NCBI RefSeq assembly: GCF_008369125.1 | Contig: NZ_VOAY01000005.1 | Location: 186,001 to 250,000, forward strand | Direction of reading: 5' to 3' | Length of the DNA: 64,000 nt | From: Allopusillimonas sp008369125 | GTDB lineage: Bacteria; Pseudomonadota; Gammaproteobacteria; Burkholderiales; Burkholderiaceae_B | Part shown: one piece after another, positions 12,214-21,034 of the stretch | Position numbering within the stretch: position 1 is the stretch's first letter | Layout of the letters: every line of letters starts with the position of its first letter | Translations under genes and position numbers: made by a program | Notes under the pieces: generated by a model | The model's input: the letters and a program-made list of their open reading frames with translations, nothing else | The model's database searches: none | What the model was told of the DNA's origin: nothing

Positions 12214-12793
12214 GTTAGTTTCTTCATTGAGAAGACGATATTAAGTGCATTGTTGATTGTCTCCGCGACTGCGTCTGTGCGCTAGAGCACGAATGCGGCA
12301 GGGCAACCGCCTGCAGCGGGGTCTGCTTCCACGCTCCCGAGAATAGTCACGCAGAGCTCTGGCGGTACAGCTCATTACCGAGAGGATCAACCCACTCTCC
12401 TGCCTGGGCTGACCAACATGGGAATACTGCGTTTTTGCACGCATCAGCGTGAAAAAACGCCTATCAAGATGCGTAAACAGAATTTTCTCCCATTGCAATA
12501 TCCCATCCATTGGCCTTTGGCGTTACGGTCATGGCTCGCCGTCCTATCGATGGCGAAACCGACAAGCGTGTCGGTAATCTTGCGCCGTTCCGTTTGAACT
12601 TCAGGGTGTACTTCTGGCGCGGTTGCGGCCACTACATATTTTGCTCCATGGTCCCAATTCAACTGGATATAAAAATTACATCATTAAGGACAGCCACACA
12701 TTACAGAAACGTAATGGTGGCGTCATCGGATCGACAGGAGCACTTCGTTAAAGTGCTAGCTATTAGTTTAATTGAAGCTTAGATCGTCGAAGA
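12214..12793. other. Divergent intergenic region before the multicopper oxidase
   Basis: A 580-bp gap between the MFS gene and copA. Apart from the operator-like repeat at 12700-12715 I see no gene, terminator or repeat. Frames near 12444-12780 have no ribosome site or family signature. Confidence 0.4.
12700..12715. promoter_or_regulatory. Candidate CopR operator before copA
   Basis: ATTACA-GAAA-CGTAAT matches the repeat at 10095 (ATTACA-N4-TGTAAT) except for one base in the right arm. It ends about 80 bp before the copA start, a normal place for an activator of the OmpR class. Confidence 0.65.
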
Positions 12794-14701
12794 ATGATTG
12801 ACGTCTGCCCTCTTTTGACCTTGGGATACACCCGCGTGAAACCTCAGCTACCGTCTTCTCTCGCCTCGCATTTATTGCCCCGTCGTCGATTCGTTCAAGG
12901 TCTTGCGGCCGGCGGCGTATTGCTGGGCGTGTCGCACTTTGCCCGGGCCGCCGGGATATCGTCCACGAACACCAGCACAGGCGCAGCCTCCGTGCTTTCA
13001 GGAACCGAATTCAATCTTGAAATCGGTGAGTCACCCGTTAACTTTACCGGTAACCCACGAATGGCGACGACGGTTAACGGCTCGCTTCCGGCACCCACGT
13101 TGCGTTGGCGCGAAGGCGATACCGTAACCATCCGTGTGAAGAATCGTCTGAAGGAAGCGACATCCATCCATTGGCACGGCATCATCCTGCCTTTCCAAAT
13201 GGATGGCGTGCCAGGCATCAGTTTTACTGGAATCGCACCTGGCGAAACGTTTACCTACCGCTTTAAGGTCGAACAAAGCGGCACGTACTGGTATCACTCG
13301 CATTCAGGCATGCAGGAGGCGACCGGCGTTTACGGTGCCATTATCATTGAGCCGGCGCAAACCGACCCTATACGCGCTGACCGCGAGCACGTCATTCAGC
13401 TCTCAGACTGGACCGACGAAGACCCCATGCGGGTGCTCGCCAAGCTGAAGATGCAGGGCGACTACTACAACTATAACCAGCCAACAGTGGTCGATTTTTT
13501 CCAGGATGCGTCCCAAGAAGGGTTAAAAACCGCCATCGACAAGCGCAAAATGTGGAACGAAATGCGCATGAGCCCGACCGATCTGGCAGATTTGTCCGCC
13601 AATGTGCTCACCTATTTAATGAACGGGACAACGCCGGCCGGCAACTGGACGGGGTTGTTCCGCCCCGGCGAACGAGTGCGTCTGCGGTTCATCAATGGTG
13701 CAGCGAACACCTTTTACGACGTACGTATTCCCGGGCTGAAATTAACCGTTGTTCAGGCCGATGGCGTGAACGTAGAGCCGATAACGGTGGACGAATTTCG
13801 CTTCGGGCCAGGTGAAACTTACGATGTTCTGGTTGAGCCCAAGGACGATACCTATACCGTTTTCGCCCAGGCGATGGATCGCACCGGGTATGCGCGTGGC
13901 ACGTTGGCAACGCGTGCCGGCCTTTCAGCTGCGGTTCCCCAGGTTGATCAGCCTGAGTGGCTCGCCATGGCTGACATGATGGGCGCAATGGGTGGCGGCA
14001 TGGCAGGGATGAATCACGGTGGCTCGGCGCAAGCGGCGATGCCTGGCATGGATCACAGCGGCATGGCTGGCATGAGCGCTGGCGGTATGGCGGGTATGGA
14101 CCACGGGTCGATGGCAGGAATGAATCACGCAGGCATGGCTGGCATGGACCATAGCGCCATGAGTAAAGACAAGGCCAGTAGCACAGTACGCCATGCCAGA
14201 ACCGAATATGGCCCCAGTATCGACATGCGTGTCGATATGCCGCGCACCAACCTGGATGATCCGGGTATTGGGCTGCGCAACAACGGCCGACGCGTACTCA
14301 CCCTGGCGGATCTGCACACGGTGGGCGGTGCCATGGACCCACGCGGGGCCGAGCGCGAGATCGAGCTGCACCTTACCGGCAATATGGAGCGCTACAGCTG
14401 GTCGTTCGACGGCGTTGAGTTTGGCAAGTCCACCCCCGTGCATTTTCGCTATGGCGAGCGGGTCAGGGTTATTTTGCATAACGACACGATGATGACGCAC
14501 CCCATGCACTTGCATGGCATGTGGAGCGAGCTGGAGGCGCCCGATGGCAGCTTTCAGGCTCGGCGCCACACGATTCCGGTGCAACCCGCGCAACGCATCA
14601 GCTTTCTCGTGACCGCCGACGCACTGGGTCGCTGGGCCTGGCATTGCCACCTGATGCTGCATATGGATATGGGCATGTTTCGCGAAGTGGTGGTGGCATG
14701 A
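12794..14701 (+). CDS. copA: Multicopper oxidase CopA, Tat-exported copper resistance protein
   Basis: A periplasmic multicopper oxidase of 635 residues that probably oxidises Cu(I) and binds copper. A twin-arginine leader (RRRFVQGLAAGG, ending near FARAAG) is followed by three cupredoxin domains. Copper ligands: HWHG near residues 124-127, WYHSHSG near 166, HPMHLHG near 570 and HCHLMLHMDMGM near 617. Between about 393 and 458 lies a Met/His-rich insert of MAGMDH-type repeats typical of the CopA/PcoA branch. The start is uncertain: ATG 12794 has only GAAG before it, and GTG 12836 is in frame. Its stop overlaps a possible copB start by ATGA, so copAB are one unit. It shares its symbol with the Cu-ATPase by convention only. 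Confidence 0.92.
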   Translation: MIDVCPLLTLGYTRVKPQLPSSLASHLLPRRRFVQGLAAGGVLLGVSHFARAAGISSTNTSTGAASVLSGTEFNLEIGESPVNFTGNPRMATTVNGSLPAPTLRWREGDTVTIRVKNRLKEATSIHWHGIILPFQMDGVPGISFTGIAPGETFTYRFKVEQSGTYWYHSHSGMQEATGVYGAIIIEPAQTDPIRADREHVIQLSDWTDEDPMRVLAKLKMQGDYYNYNQPTVVDFFQDASQEGLKTAIDKRKMWNEMRMSPTDLADLSANVLTYLMNGTTPAGNWTGLFRPGERVRLRFINGAANTFYDVRIPGLKLTVVQADGVNVEPITVDEFRFGPGETYDVLVEPKDDTYTVFAQAMDRTGYARGTLATRAGLSAAVPQVDQPEWLAMADMMGAMGGGMAGMNHGGSAQAAMPGMDHSGMAGMSAGGMAGMDHGSMAGMNHAGMAGMDHSAMSKDKASSTVRHARTEYGPSIDMRVDMPRTNLDDPGIGLRNNGRRVLTLADLHTVGGAMDPRGAEREIELHLTGNMERYSWSFDGVEFGKSTPVHFRYGERVRVILHNDTMMTHPMHLHGMWSELEAPDGSFQARRHTIPVQPAQRISFLVTADALGRWAWHCHLMLHMDMGMFREVVVA

Positions 14702-14733
14702 GTTCAACAAACCAGAGAAAGGCAGTGCAGTCC

Positions 14734-15675
14734 ATGAACAAGCGCACAAAGAAACACATTCTTGCACTGGCTATGGCAACACTGGGTATTACCCCATCAA
14801 TGGCCTTCGCCCAGGCACATGACGCACATACTGGCCATACCTCTACACCAGCCGCCGTGGCCCCTGCTCACGATATGGGGGCAGTGGATAAGGGCAGCGG
14901 CGAGATGGACCACGGAGCCATGCAAATGCAAGGCGGTTCGGCACCACCAGATGCGCGTGACCCAGACGCCTATTCGGGTGGGTATACGCTCGATTCAGGC
15001 AAGTACTCTTTGGGCCCGGCACAGCGCCTACGTATGTCCGACGAGCACAATTTCGGCTCCGTATGGTTCGATCGGCTTGAGTACGTTAAGTCCGGCAGCA
15101 ATGAGGGGCTTGCCTATGAGGGTCAAGCTTGGTACGGCGGAACTTACAACCGCGCCGTGTTGAAAGCTGAAGGCGAAGTGGCGAACAGCAAACTTCAAGA
15201 CTCCCAAACCGAGCTGCTTTGGGGACACGCGATTTCTACGTTCTGGGATACCCAGTTAGGGATTCGTTTCGATCACGGACAGGGAGCGCCAAATAGAAAG
15301 TGGCTGGCATTGGGCGTGCAGGGCCTGGCACCCTATTGGTTTGACATTGATGCCACAGCTTATGTGGGGCCCAGCGGCAGAACCGCGTTGAGCTTGAGTG
15401 CGGAATACGACTTACTGATTACACAGAAACTCGTGTTGCAGCCTCGCGTAGAAGTGAACTTCTACGGCAAACGCGATGAGGCTCGCCAAATCGGTAGCGG
15501 CCTGTCGGATGGCACGGCCAGCTTGCGTCTGAAATACGAAGTAACTCGACAATTTGTTCCTTATATTGGCGTGGAGTGGGCCGGCAAATTTGGTCAAACA
15601 GCCAACTTCGCGCGAGATGCTGGCGAACGTGCTCACGAAACACGTTTCGTAGCCGGGTTGAGTTTTCGATTCTAA
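14734..15675 (+). CDS. copB: Outer-membrane copper resistance protein CopB
   Basis: A 313-residue protein with a Sec signal peptide (KKHILALAMATLGI then AFAQA). A His/Met-rich stretch follows (HDAHTGHTS, MDHGAMQMQGG), then a beta-barrel region ending FVAGLSFRF, whose terminal Phe is usual for outer-membrane proteins. Segments such as LEYVKSGSNEGLAYEGQAWYGG and IRFDHGQGAPNRKWLALGVQG are characteristic of CopB/PcoB. It acts with CopA in periplasmic copper sequestration. ATG 14734 gives a normal signal peptide; ATG 14698, overlapping the copA stop, is in frame and would add twelve residues. Confidence 0.9.
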   Translation: MNKRTKKHILALAMATLGITPSMAFAQAHDAHTGHTSTPAAVAPAHDMGAVDKGSGEMDHGAMQMQGGSAPPDARDPDAYSGGYTLDSGKYSLGPAQRLRMSDEHNFGSVWFDRLEYVKSGSNEGLAYEGQAWYGGTYNRAVLKAEGEVANSKLQDSQTELLWGHAISTFWDTQLGIRFDHGQGAPNRKWLALGVQGLAPYWFDIDATAYVGPSGRTALSLSAEYDLLITQKLVLQPRVEVNFYGKRDEARQIGSGLSDGTASLRLKYEVTRQFVPYIGVEWAGKFGQTANFARDAGERAHETRFVAGLSFRF

Positions 15676-15741
15676 CTTTTCACCTGAAGAACACCATGGC
15701 AGGCGTCCTTCTTTCTATCATTTGTTTAAAAGAGCCTTTTG

Positions 15742-16254
15742 ATGAAGAAAGCAATCTCCGTATTGATATTGACTGCACTACCGGCATTTGCGCTGGCCGC
15801 CGGCAGTCACAGTGGTAGCCATGCGATGAAAGATGGCACGATGATGCGAGACAACGATATGAGCAGTATGCACAAAGACAGCACCGACGTTGGGCAAGCT
15901 GGCAATGGCGCCAAAGTGACGCGTACGATTGAGCTTGTTATGGATGACACCATGCGTTTCACTCCAAGCCAATTTAGCGTCAAGCCAGGAGAGACGGTTC
16001 GATTCTTCATGAAAAATAACGGCAAAGTTCCTCATGAAATGGTGATCGGGTCGGTCGCTGAGATCAAAGAGCATGCGGCTATGATGCAAAAAGCGCCAGG
16101 AATGCAGCACGCTGAACCCAACATGATCACGGTCAACCCTGGGCAGAAAGGCGGGATAGTATGGCAATTTCCACAGGCTGGAACTGTTGATTTTGCTTGC
16201 CTTCTGCCAGGGCACATGGAGGCCGGAATGATCGGCAAAGTGAAAGTGGGTTAA
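15742..16254 (+). CDS. Secreted His/Met-rich cupredoxin
   Basis: A 170-residue periplasmic protein: signal peptide (ISVLILTALPAFALAAG), a His/Met-rich linker (about residues 20-50), then a plastocyanin-like domain. The domain has FTPSQFSVKPGETVRF, the first copper His in VPHEMVIG, and the C-terminal ligand cluster CLLPGHMEAGM. That places one type 1 copper ligated by His, Cys, His and Met. It is the third gene after copAB and about 50 bp ahead of a cytochrome c gene, suggesting electron transfer or copper delivery in the periplasm. The ATG at 15742 is preceded by AAAAGAG. Confidence 0.88.
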   Translation: MKKAISVLILTALPAFALAAGSHSGSHAMKDGTMMRDNDMSSMHKDSTDVGQAGNGAKVTRTIELVMDDTMRFTPSQFSVKPGETVRFFMKNNGKVPHEMVIGSVAEIKEHAAMMQKAPGMQHAEPNMITVNPGQKGGIVWQFPQAGTVDFACLLPGHMEAGMIGKVKVG

Positions 16255-16302
16255 TCACCGGTGGCACACTTCCCGATGTTAGGTAAAACAAGGATAGATT
16301 GA

Positions 16303-16788
16303 ATGACAACTACGGTGAAAAAGAAGGCAGCTATTGCCGGGATCGTCGGAGTATTGGCGTTTGGGGTTGCCGCGTACCTGTATGCATCTGCCACCGATAC
16401 AGCTGGCGCATACATTGATCCAGCGGATCAAACACTTGTGGCTGTTGGAAAAAAAGTCTATGCCAACAATTGTGCAGCGTGTCACGGTGCCAAGCTTGAG
16501 GGCCAACCAGACTGGCGGATTCGTCTGTCAAATGGCCGCTTGCCTGCGCCACCGCATGATGAGACCGGACATACTTGGCATCACCCCGATGCCGTTCTGA
16601 TCGATATCATTAAAAATGGCTTGGTCCCCGGCATCACGGCGCCACCGGGGTATGTGACTGATATGCCAGCCTATGGCAAGTTGCTCTCAGATCACGATAT
16701 CGTGGCGGTGCTCGCTTACATCAAAAGCTCTTGGCCCGAGCAAGCGTTAGCCGCACAGAAAAAAATCACTCTGCAACCGCCCCAATAA
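16303..16788 (+). CDS. Membrane-anchored monohaem cytochrome c
   Basis: A 161-residue protein with an N-terminal hydrophobic anchor or signal (residues 8-28), one haem-binding CAACH motif near residue 63, and a Met ligand candidate in TDMPAYGKLLSD near residue 125. The domain is class I cytochrome c. AAGGA lies eight bases before the ATG. Its place directly after the cupredoxin suggests that it takes electrons from, or gives them to, the copper proteins; this is inferred from order only. Confidence 0.85.
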   Translation: MTTTVKKKAAIAGIVGVLAFGVAAYLYASATDTAGAYIDPADQTLVAVGKKVYANNCAACHGAKLEGQPDWRIRLSNGRLPAPPHDETGHTWHHPDAVLIDIIKNGLVPGITAPPGYVTDMPAYGKLLSDHDIVAVLAYIKSSWPEQALAAQKKITLQPPQ

Positions 16789-16817
16789 AAGTCACTCGAA
16801 TAGTACGGTCTTAATTG

Positions 16818-16836
16818 AGGCCGGATCTCGCGGCCT
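16818..16836 (+). terminator. Weak hairpin after the copper operon
   Basis: AGGCCG-N7-CGGCCT forms a six-pair stem about 30 bp past the cytochrome c stop. There is no clear T-run after it, so termination is possible but weakly supported. Confidence 0.3.
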
Positions 16837-16900
16837 TATGGCGCCCCGTCATGCCGCTACATACAAGGACTGGCCTTCGTTCCCATTGTCATAGCTCAAG

Positions 16901-16993
16901 GATGGGCAAGCCATACGCCGCGAATACAGCGCGGAACATTTAAATCTGCAACTCAACACTTACGATGTCCTCATTGGAGCGTTTTGCGGATGA
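16901..16993 (+). pseudogene. Fragment of an I78-type inhibitor lipoprotein gene
   Basis: The frame GQAIRREYSAEHLNLQLN, then TYDV and FCG with TGA at 16991-16993, matches the C-terminal end of the intact gene at 20730-21023. That gene reads GQTITPEPNAARLNLQLD, then AHDV and YCG. Upstream of 16901 the frame is closed by stops. The flanking DNA after the stop is also similar in both places. It is a degenerate partial copy, not a gene. Confidence 0.7.
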
Positions 16994-17188
16994 GTCGCTG
17001 CATCCGGCTTCCAGTCAGCGCACGGAATGCAGTCGTACGGCACTATGGCCAGACCCATGCTCTTAGACGAACACACGACGGGAACGACCACAACCCATAA
17101 TCGCTGAAAACTAAGCGGATCAGCTATCATTTTGTTGACTATAGATACTGCTTAACGGGAGCATTCAGCACCCGCTCTGAGCCCCTCA

Positions 17189-17878
17189 TCAGACAGCCAC
17201 TCCGATGAGTGCGCCAACTGTTGCGGTCAAGCCCATTGCCAACGCACCCCAGAAGGTCACACGTAATACGGAAGGAAACACCGGTGCACCGCCAGCGCGC
17301 GCAGCGAGAAGGCCCAGGAGCGCAAGAAACACGAGCGAGCTCCCCGCAAGACCCCACATAAGTGCCGCACTCGGAAGCATCAGGACGATCAATAGCGGAA
17401 AAGCAGCGCCGGCAGCGAACGTAGCAGCGGAGGCGAAGGCAGCTTGAACTGGTCTCGCTGCCAAAGTATCGGATATGCCAAGCTCGTCTCTGGCGTGTGC
17501 ACTGAGCGCATCATGGTTCATAAGTTGGGTGGCAACACTTGTTGCCAACGACTCATCCAGACCACGCTTGACATAGATCGACTTCAGTTCTGCGTGCTCC
17601 TGATGAGGATTGGCAGCCAATTCTTTACTTTCGCGAGCCAAATCTGCACGCTCAGTATCAGCTTGCGTGCTTACCGAAACATACTCGCCAGCCGCCATTG
17701 ACATGGCGCCTGATACGAGGCCCGCAACGCCCGCAACGACTATGGTGCTTGTACTTGCACCAGCCGCCGCCACACCTAACAAAAGGCTCGCTGTGGAAAC
17801 AATTCCATCGTTTGCGCCAAGAACGGCTGCGCGAAGCCAGCCTGTTCGATGCGTTCTATGGTGTTCGCTGTGTCTCAT
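17189..17878 (-). CDS. VIT1/CCC1 family iron/manganese transporter
   Basis: A 229-residue membrane protein. RTGWLRAAVLGANDGIVSTASLLLGVAAAG at the start and AMSMAAGEYVSVSTQADTE near residue 65 are the hallmark of the VIT1/CCC1 family. A charged helical metal-binding segment (about 75-150) and three further membrane segments follow. Members move Fe(II) or Mn(II) out of the cytosol. The ATG at 17878 is taken; a TTG nine bases upstream is also in frame. It is transcribed away from the cytochrome b561 gene and is probably a separate unit. Confidence 0.88.
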   Translation of the reverse strand: MRHSEHHRTHRTGWLRAAVLGANDGIVSTASLLLGVAAAGASTSTIVVAGVAGLVSGAMSMAAGEYVSVSTQADTERADLARESKELAANPHQEHAELKSIYVKRGLDESLATSVATQLMNHDALSAHARDELGISDTLAARPVQAAFASAATFAAGAAFPLLIVLMLPSAALMWGLAGSSLVFLALLGLLAARAGGAPVFPSVLRVTFWGALAMGLTATVGALIGVAV

Positions 17879-18148
17879 ATATTCCAACAGAATTTACTGA
17901 CAACGTTCATGAGGTTTCCCTAATGATCATCTGGGATCAACATAGGCGCAAAGTGGCTGACACTTCAGCACGGCTGTGACGCTACCCCAATCGCTGAGAT
18001 CGACTCAAAGCGGCGTGCCTTTGGACGTTGGCGGTTGCTAAGAACGAATTTGGCGATATTTATGATGATATTGCTCGATTAGTTCCAAACTGGAAACTGG
18101 GCAGCTTTTGAAGCTTCCTCACTTTGCGATAAGGCAATTGGAGTCATT

Positions 18149-18739
18149 ATGAACGATCTACACTATTCATTGTGGGGTCGCCGACTCCATTGGCTTGTAT
18201 TCATTCTTGTCGCTGCGGCCCTGACAATGATTTACGCACATGGCTGGTCACCTAAGGGCTCAACCATTCGCGCAGTATTCAAATGGTCCCATATGCAGTT
18301 CGGTATCGTCATTCTGCTGGTGATGTTGCCACGGATAGTTGTGCGTTGGCGTAGCGGCCGTCCATCGATTGTGCCGCCACCTCCGCGGTGGCAAGAGCAA
18401 CTCGCCCACGCAGTGCAATTTGTGTTGTACGTTTTGCTGTTTATCGTGCCGCTGCTTGGCATTGCCAATCGTCTGTGGTCGCCCGATGCCTGGAATTTTC
18501 TCGGCATTACGCTGCCGCATGTTGCCGTGACAGACAAAGGTTTTTCAGAACAGCTTGAAGAAATTCATGGAACGCTCGGGAACGTATTAATGTATCTGGC
18601 GGGCGCCCACGCTGTCATTGCGTTGGTGCATCACTTCTTACTGCACGACAGTACGCTGAGGAATATGCTGCCCTTCTGGCGCAGTGCGGATGCCTCTCGT
18701 ACCAATACAAAAACACGCATTGATACGCAAGGCGAATAA
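18149..18739 (+). CDS. Cytochrome b561 family protein
   Basis: A 196-residue protein with four membrane segments and the bacterial cytochrome b561 (YodB/CybB) pattern. His residues are in RRLHWLVF (segment 1), FKWSHMQFG (segment 2), EEIHGTLGN and AGAHAVIALVHHF (segments 3 and 4), which would hold two b-type haems. Such proteins carry electrons from the quinone pool. ATG 18149 follows GGAGTC. The neighbours are unrelated metal genes and a wrecked ars cluster. Confidence 0.85.
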   Translation: MNDLHYSLWGRRLHWLVFILVAAALTMIYAHGWSPKGSTIRAVFKWSHMQFGIVILLVMLPRIVVRWRSGRPSIVPPPPRWQEQLAHAVQFVLYVLLFIVPLLGIANRLWSPDAWNFLGITLPHVAVTDKGFSEQLEEIHGTLGNVLMYLAGAHAVIALVHHFLLHDSTLRNMLPFWRSADASRTNTKTRIDTQGE

Positions 18740-18826
18740 AACGTGACAGTGCAGGTAAATCCTCAAGCCTAATCTGGGCGGTGGAACCTCGGATGCAGCG
18801 GCACACTAACCGGCTCCACACATACG

Positions 18827-19060
18827 GTGAGCAATGGTTGTCGTTTTGAGGTAATTCGTACAGGTTTATTTGAGCGGTATCTGACGATATGGGTGGCCTT
18901 GGGCATTGTTGTCGGGGTGAGCCTGGGAATAGTGATACCCGATTTTCTCCAAACGGTGGCGTCGCTTGAAGTGGCGCACCTCAATCTGGTCGTTGGTAGT
19001 GGATGTGCTGGTGGAAGTGCCAGTCATGCTCTCGCTGGTCGCGATCATCAACGGCTGGTG
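18827..19060 (+). pseudogene. Remnant of ACR3-type arsenite efflux gene with its middle deleted
   Basis: One frame reads GLFERYLTIWVALGIVVGV and IPDFLQTVASLEVAHLNLVV, the first membrane segment of ACR3 permeases. At about 19000 the sense moves to another frame reading VLVEVPVMLSLVAIINGW, the last ACR3 membrane segment. Roughly 300 central codons are missing. A GTG at 18827 opens the first frame. The gene cannot make a working pump. Confidence 0.75.
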
Positions 19061-19272
19061 CCTATCATCGACAGATGATGCACGAGTTCGAAGGACAAGG
19101 AATCGGACGCGTAGTCACGCCGTTGATGCGTTTACAAGACGCCGCGTACACTAAGATCATTCTGGTGACCTTACCTGACGTTACCCCGGTATTGCAGGCC
19201 CCAAAAGTCCAGCAGTCTTGTAACCTTGATATCAGTGATTACGTGCAAATTGAGCCTGATCAAATCAGATGA
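19048..19272 (+). pseudogene. Remnant of ArsA arsenite-transport ATPase gene
   Basis: Joined directly to the ACR3 tail, a frame reads TAGAYHRQMMHEF, then RVVTPLMRLQDAAYTKIILVTLPDVTPVLQA. This is the conserved stretch of ArsA/GET3 ATPases (usually T-GAYHR, then VTPLMRLQDPxYTKxxLVTLPExTPV). It loses similarity after about 19205 and stops at 19272. Both Walker motifs are absent, so it is not functional. Confidence 0.75.
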
Positions 19273-19392
19273 TGCCGGAAGTGTGACACACTTGTTTTGA
19301 AGTCGCCCGTACACAGTACGAAACTGCGCTTACTTGTACTCTCGCCACCGCGACATGGCGGCGATGGATCCGAGCCGAGCCTAGGGAACCAC

Positions 19393-20655
19393 ATGCCTGG
19401 ACTGTTGGTCATCACCTTCTTTTGCCTCGTTGCGGCTGCACTTTCTTTCAGCTCGGTCTCAGCGTACGGCCTCGGCAACGCGTTCGGCGTCGCCACCGGA
19501 TCGGTTGCCGTCGTCGCCATGAGTCAATGCCTAATCCTGGCCGCCCGGCCACGTTTGCTAGAGCCGTTGTTCGGTGGGCTCGACCATATGTATCGCGCGC
19601 ACAAGTGGCTAGGGATCACGGCCCTCGGCTTAATGTTGGTGCACAACCAGTTTGATCCTGATTTCGAACACTGGGTGCAGGAGAGCGGAATTGGCGATTT
19701 CGCCAAAGACCTCGGCGAGGTCGCGCTCTACGGCTTGATTACACTGATTCTGTTAAGTTGGATCAAGCGCTTACCGGTGATCGGCTGGGAAATCCCCTAC
19801 CAGCTCTGGTGGTTTACCCACCGTCTCACTGGAGCCTTCTTTGCACTCGTTGCCGTACACCAGTTGCTGGTTGATACGCCGTATAGCTGGAACGACCCGC
19901 TGGCTATCTATCTGAACGTGTTCTGCGCCCTCGGGTTTGGTAGCTATCTGTTCGTTGAACTGCTGGCCCGGCGGCTTCGAAGACGTGCCTACCGGGTCGA
20001 ATCACTGGAGCGGCATGCGGGGGTGGCAGAGCTAGCACTGGCTCCGCTAGGGCGACCCATGCGTTGGCACCCGGGTCAGTTCGCCTTTCTGAACGTGCCA
20101 GGGTTTGGTTTGGGCGAGGCACATCCCTTCACCATCACCGAGCCGCTGCAACCGACCGGTCGCATTCGCTTTGCTATCAAGCCACTGGGCGACTGGACGC
20201 GGCGTCTCCCCGACAGACTCTCACTCGGTGCCACCGTCGAAGTGGAGGGTCCATACGGTCGCTTTGATTTCCGCAAAGGTGGGCTGAAGCAGATCTGGAT
20301 CGCCGGCGGCGTCGGAATCACCCCTTTCCTGGCCTGGGCTCAAAGCCTTGCTGTCGATGAGCAACGCTCGATCTATCTGCTCTATACCGTCCGTCGCGAG
20401 TCGGATGCTATCGGTCTTGATGTCCTGCGTGAAGTAGCAAAGATGGTACCAGCGTTTTCCTTTGACCTCGTCACCAGCGGCCACGAGGGCCGGCTGACGG
20501 CGGACGGCCTCGTCGCGCGCGCACCATTCAGCCCGAAAGACGTAGACTTGTTTTTCTGTGGACCGTCAGATCTGCGTCGAGCCATCTTGCGCGGGCTCGA
20601 GACCCGCGAGCTGGCGCCGAAGCGCGCGCATTTCGAGTATTTCGAATTCCGCTAA
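19393..20655 (+). CDS. Ferric-reductase-like transmembrane flavoprotein
   Basis: A 420-residue protein. The first 190 residues form a six-segment membrane domain with paired His (MYRAHKWLGI, LMLVHNQF, WFTHRLTGAFFALVAVHQLL) suited to two b haems. An FAD-binding domain (HPFTITEP near residue 250) and an NAD(P) domain (IAGGVGITPFLAWAQ, then FFCGPSDLR and a final FEYFEFR) follow. This is the ferric reductase/NADPH oxidase superfamily; it probably reduces Fe(III), Cu(II) or another acceptor with NAD(P)H. ATG 19393 has AGGGAA six bases before; an earlier TTG at 19297 is less likely. It follows the ars wreck. Confidence 0.82.
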   Translation: MPGLLVITFFCLVAAALSFSSVSAYGLGNAFGVATGSVAVVAMSQCLILAARPRLLEPLFGGLDHMYRAHKWLGITALGLMLVHNQFDPDFEHWVQESGIGDFAKDLGEVALYGLITLILLSWIKRLPVIGWEIPYQLWWFTHRLTGAFFALVAVHQLLVDTPYSWNDPLAIYLNVFCALGFGSYLFVELLARRLRRRAYRVESLERHAGVAELALAPLGRPMRWHPGQFAFLNVPGFGLGEAHPFTITEPLQPTGRIRFAIKPLGDWTRRLPDRLSLGATVEVEGPYGRFDFRKGGLKQIWIAGGVGITPFLAWAQSLAVDEQRSIYLLYTVRRESDAIGLDVLREVAKMVPAFSFDLVTSGHEGRLTADGLVARAPFSPKDVDLFFCGPSDLRRAILRGLETRELAPKRAHFEYFEFR

Positions 20656-20729
20656 CTCGGCATGCACCCGCAGCGCTACACTTTAAATCTGCCGCAACCG
20701 TGCGGCAGACGCTAAACAAGGAAGACTCC

Positions 20730-21023
20730 ATGCTTTTGCGCACTATATTTGCTTCCTGCCTGTTAACGGGGCTTGCTGCCTGTGTCAGCAGTGCCCCACC
20801 GCCGGCATCCACTACACCGGGCGTCTGCAGCCTGCCGCCCGACAGTCCGATACAGGGGCATCATATTTCTTCGGAACTGCAACAAAAGGCGCAGCAATTG
20901 AGCGGTGCCAACGTTGTGCGTGTCATCCGGCCCGGACAAACCATAACCCCCGAACCCAACGCTGCACGCTTGAATCTGCAGCTCGACGCTCACGATGTCG
21001 TCGTCAGGGCATATTGTGGATAA
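20730..21023 (+). CDS. I78-family peptidase inhibitor-like lipoprotein
   Basis: A 97-residue protein with a lipoprotein signal (LLTGLAAC, Cys near residue 20). The small mature domain ends GQTITPEPNAARLNLQLDA, then HDVVVRAYCG. The RVIRPGQTIT and RLNLQLD pattern is that of the I78 inhibitor family related to Aspergillus elastase inhibitor. The likely role is protection of the envelope against proteases; the target is unknown. AAGGAAG precedes the ATG. A broken copy lies at 16901-16993. Confidence 0.75.
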   Translation: MLLRTIFASCLLTGLAACVSSAPPPASTTPGVCSLPPDSPIQGHHISSELQQKAQQLSGANVVRVIRPGQTITPEPNAARLNLQLDAHDVVVRAYCG

Positions 21024-21034
21024 ATAGCCGCGTT

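Noticed and set aside
14000..14170. Separate repeat element inside copA
   Set aside because: The MAGMDH repeats are the normal Met-rich insert of the CopA family, not an inserted element.
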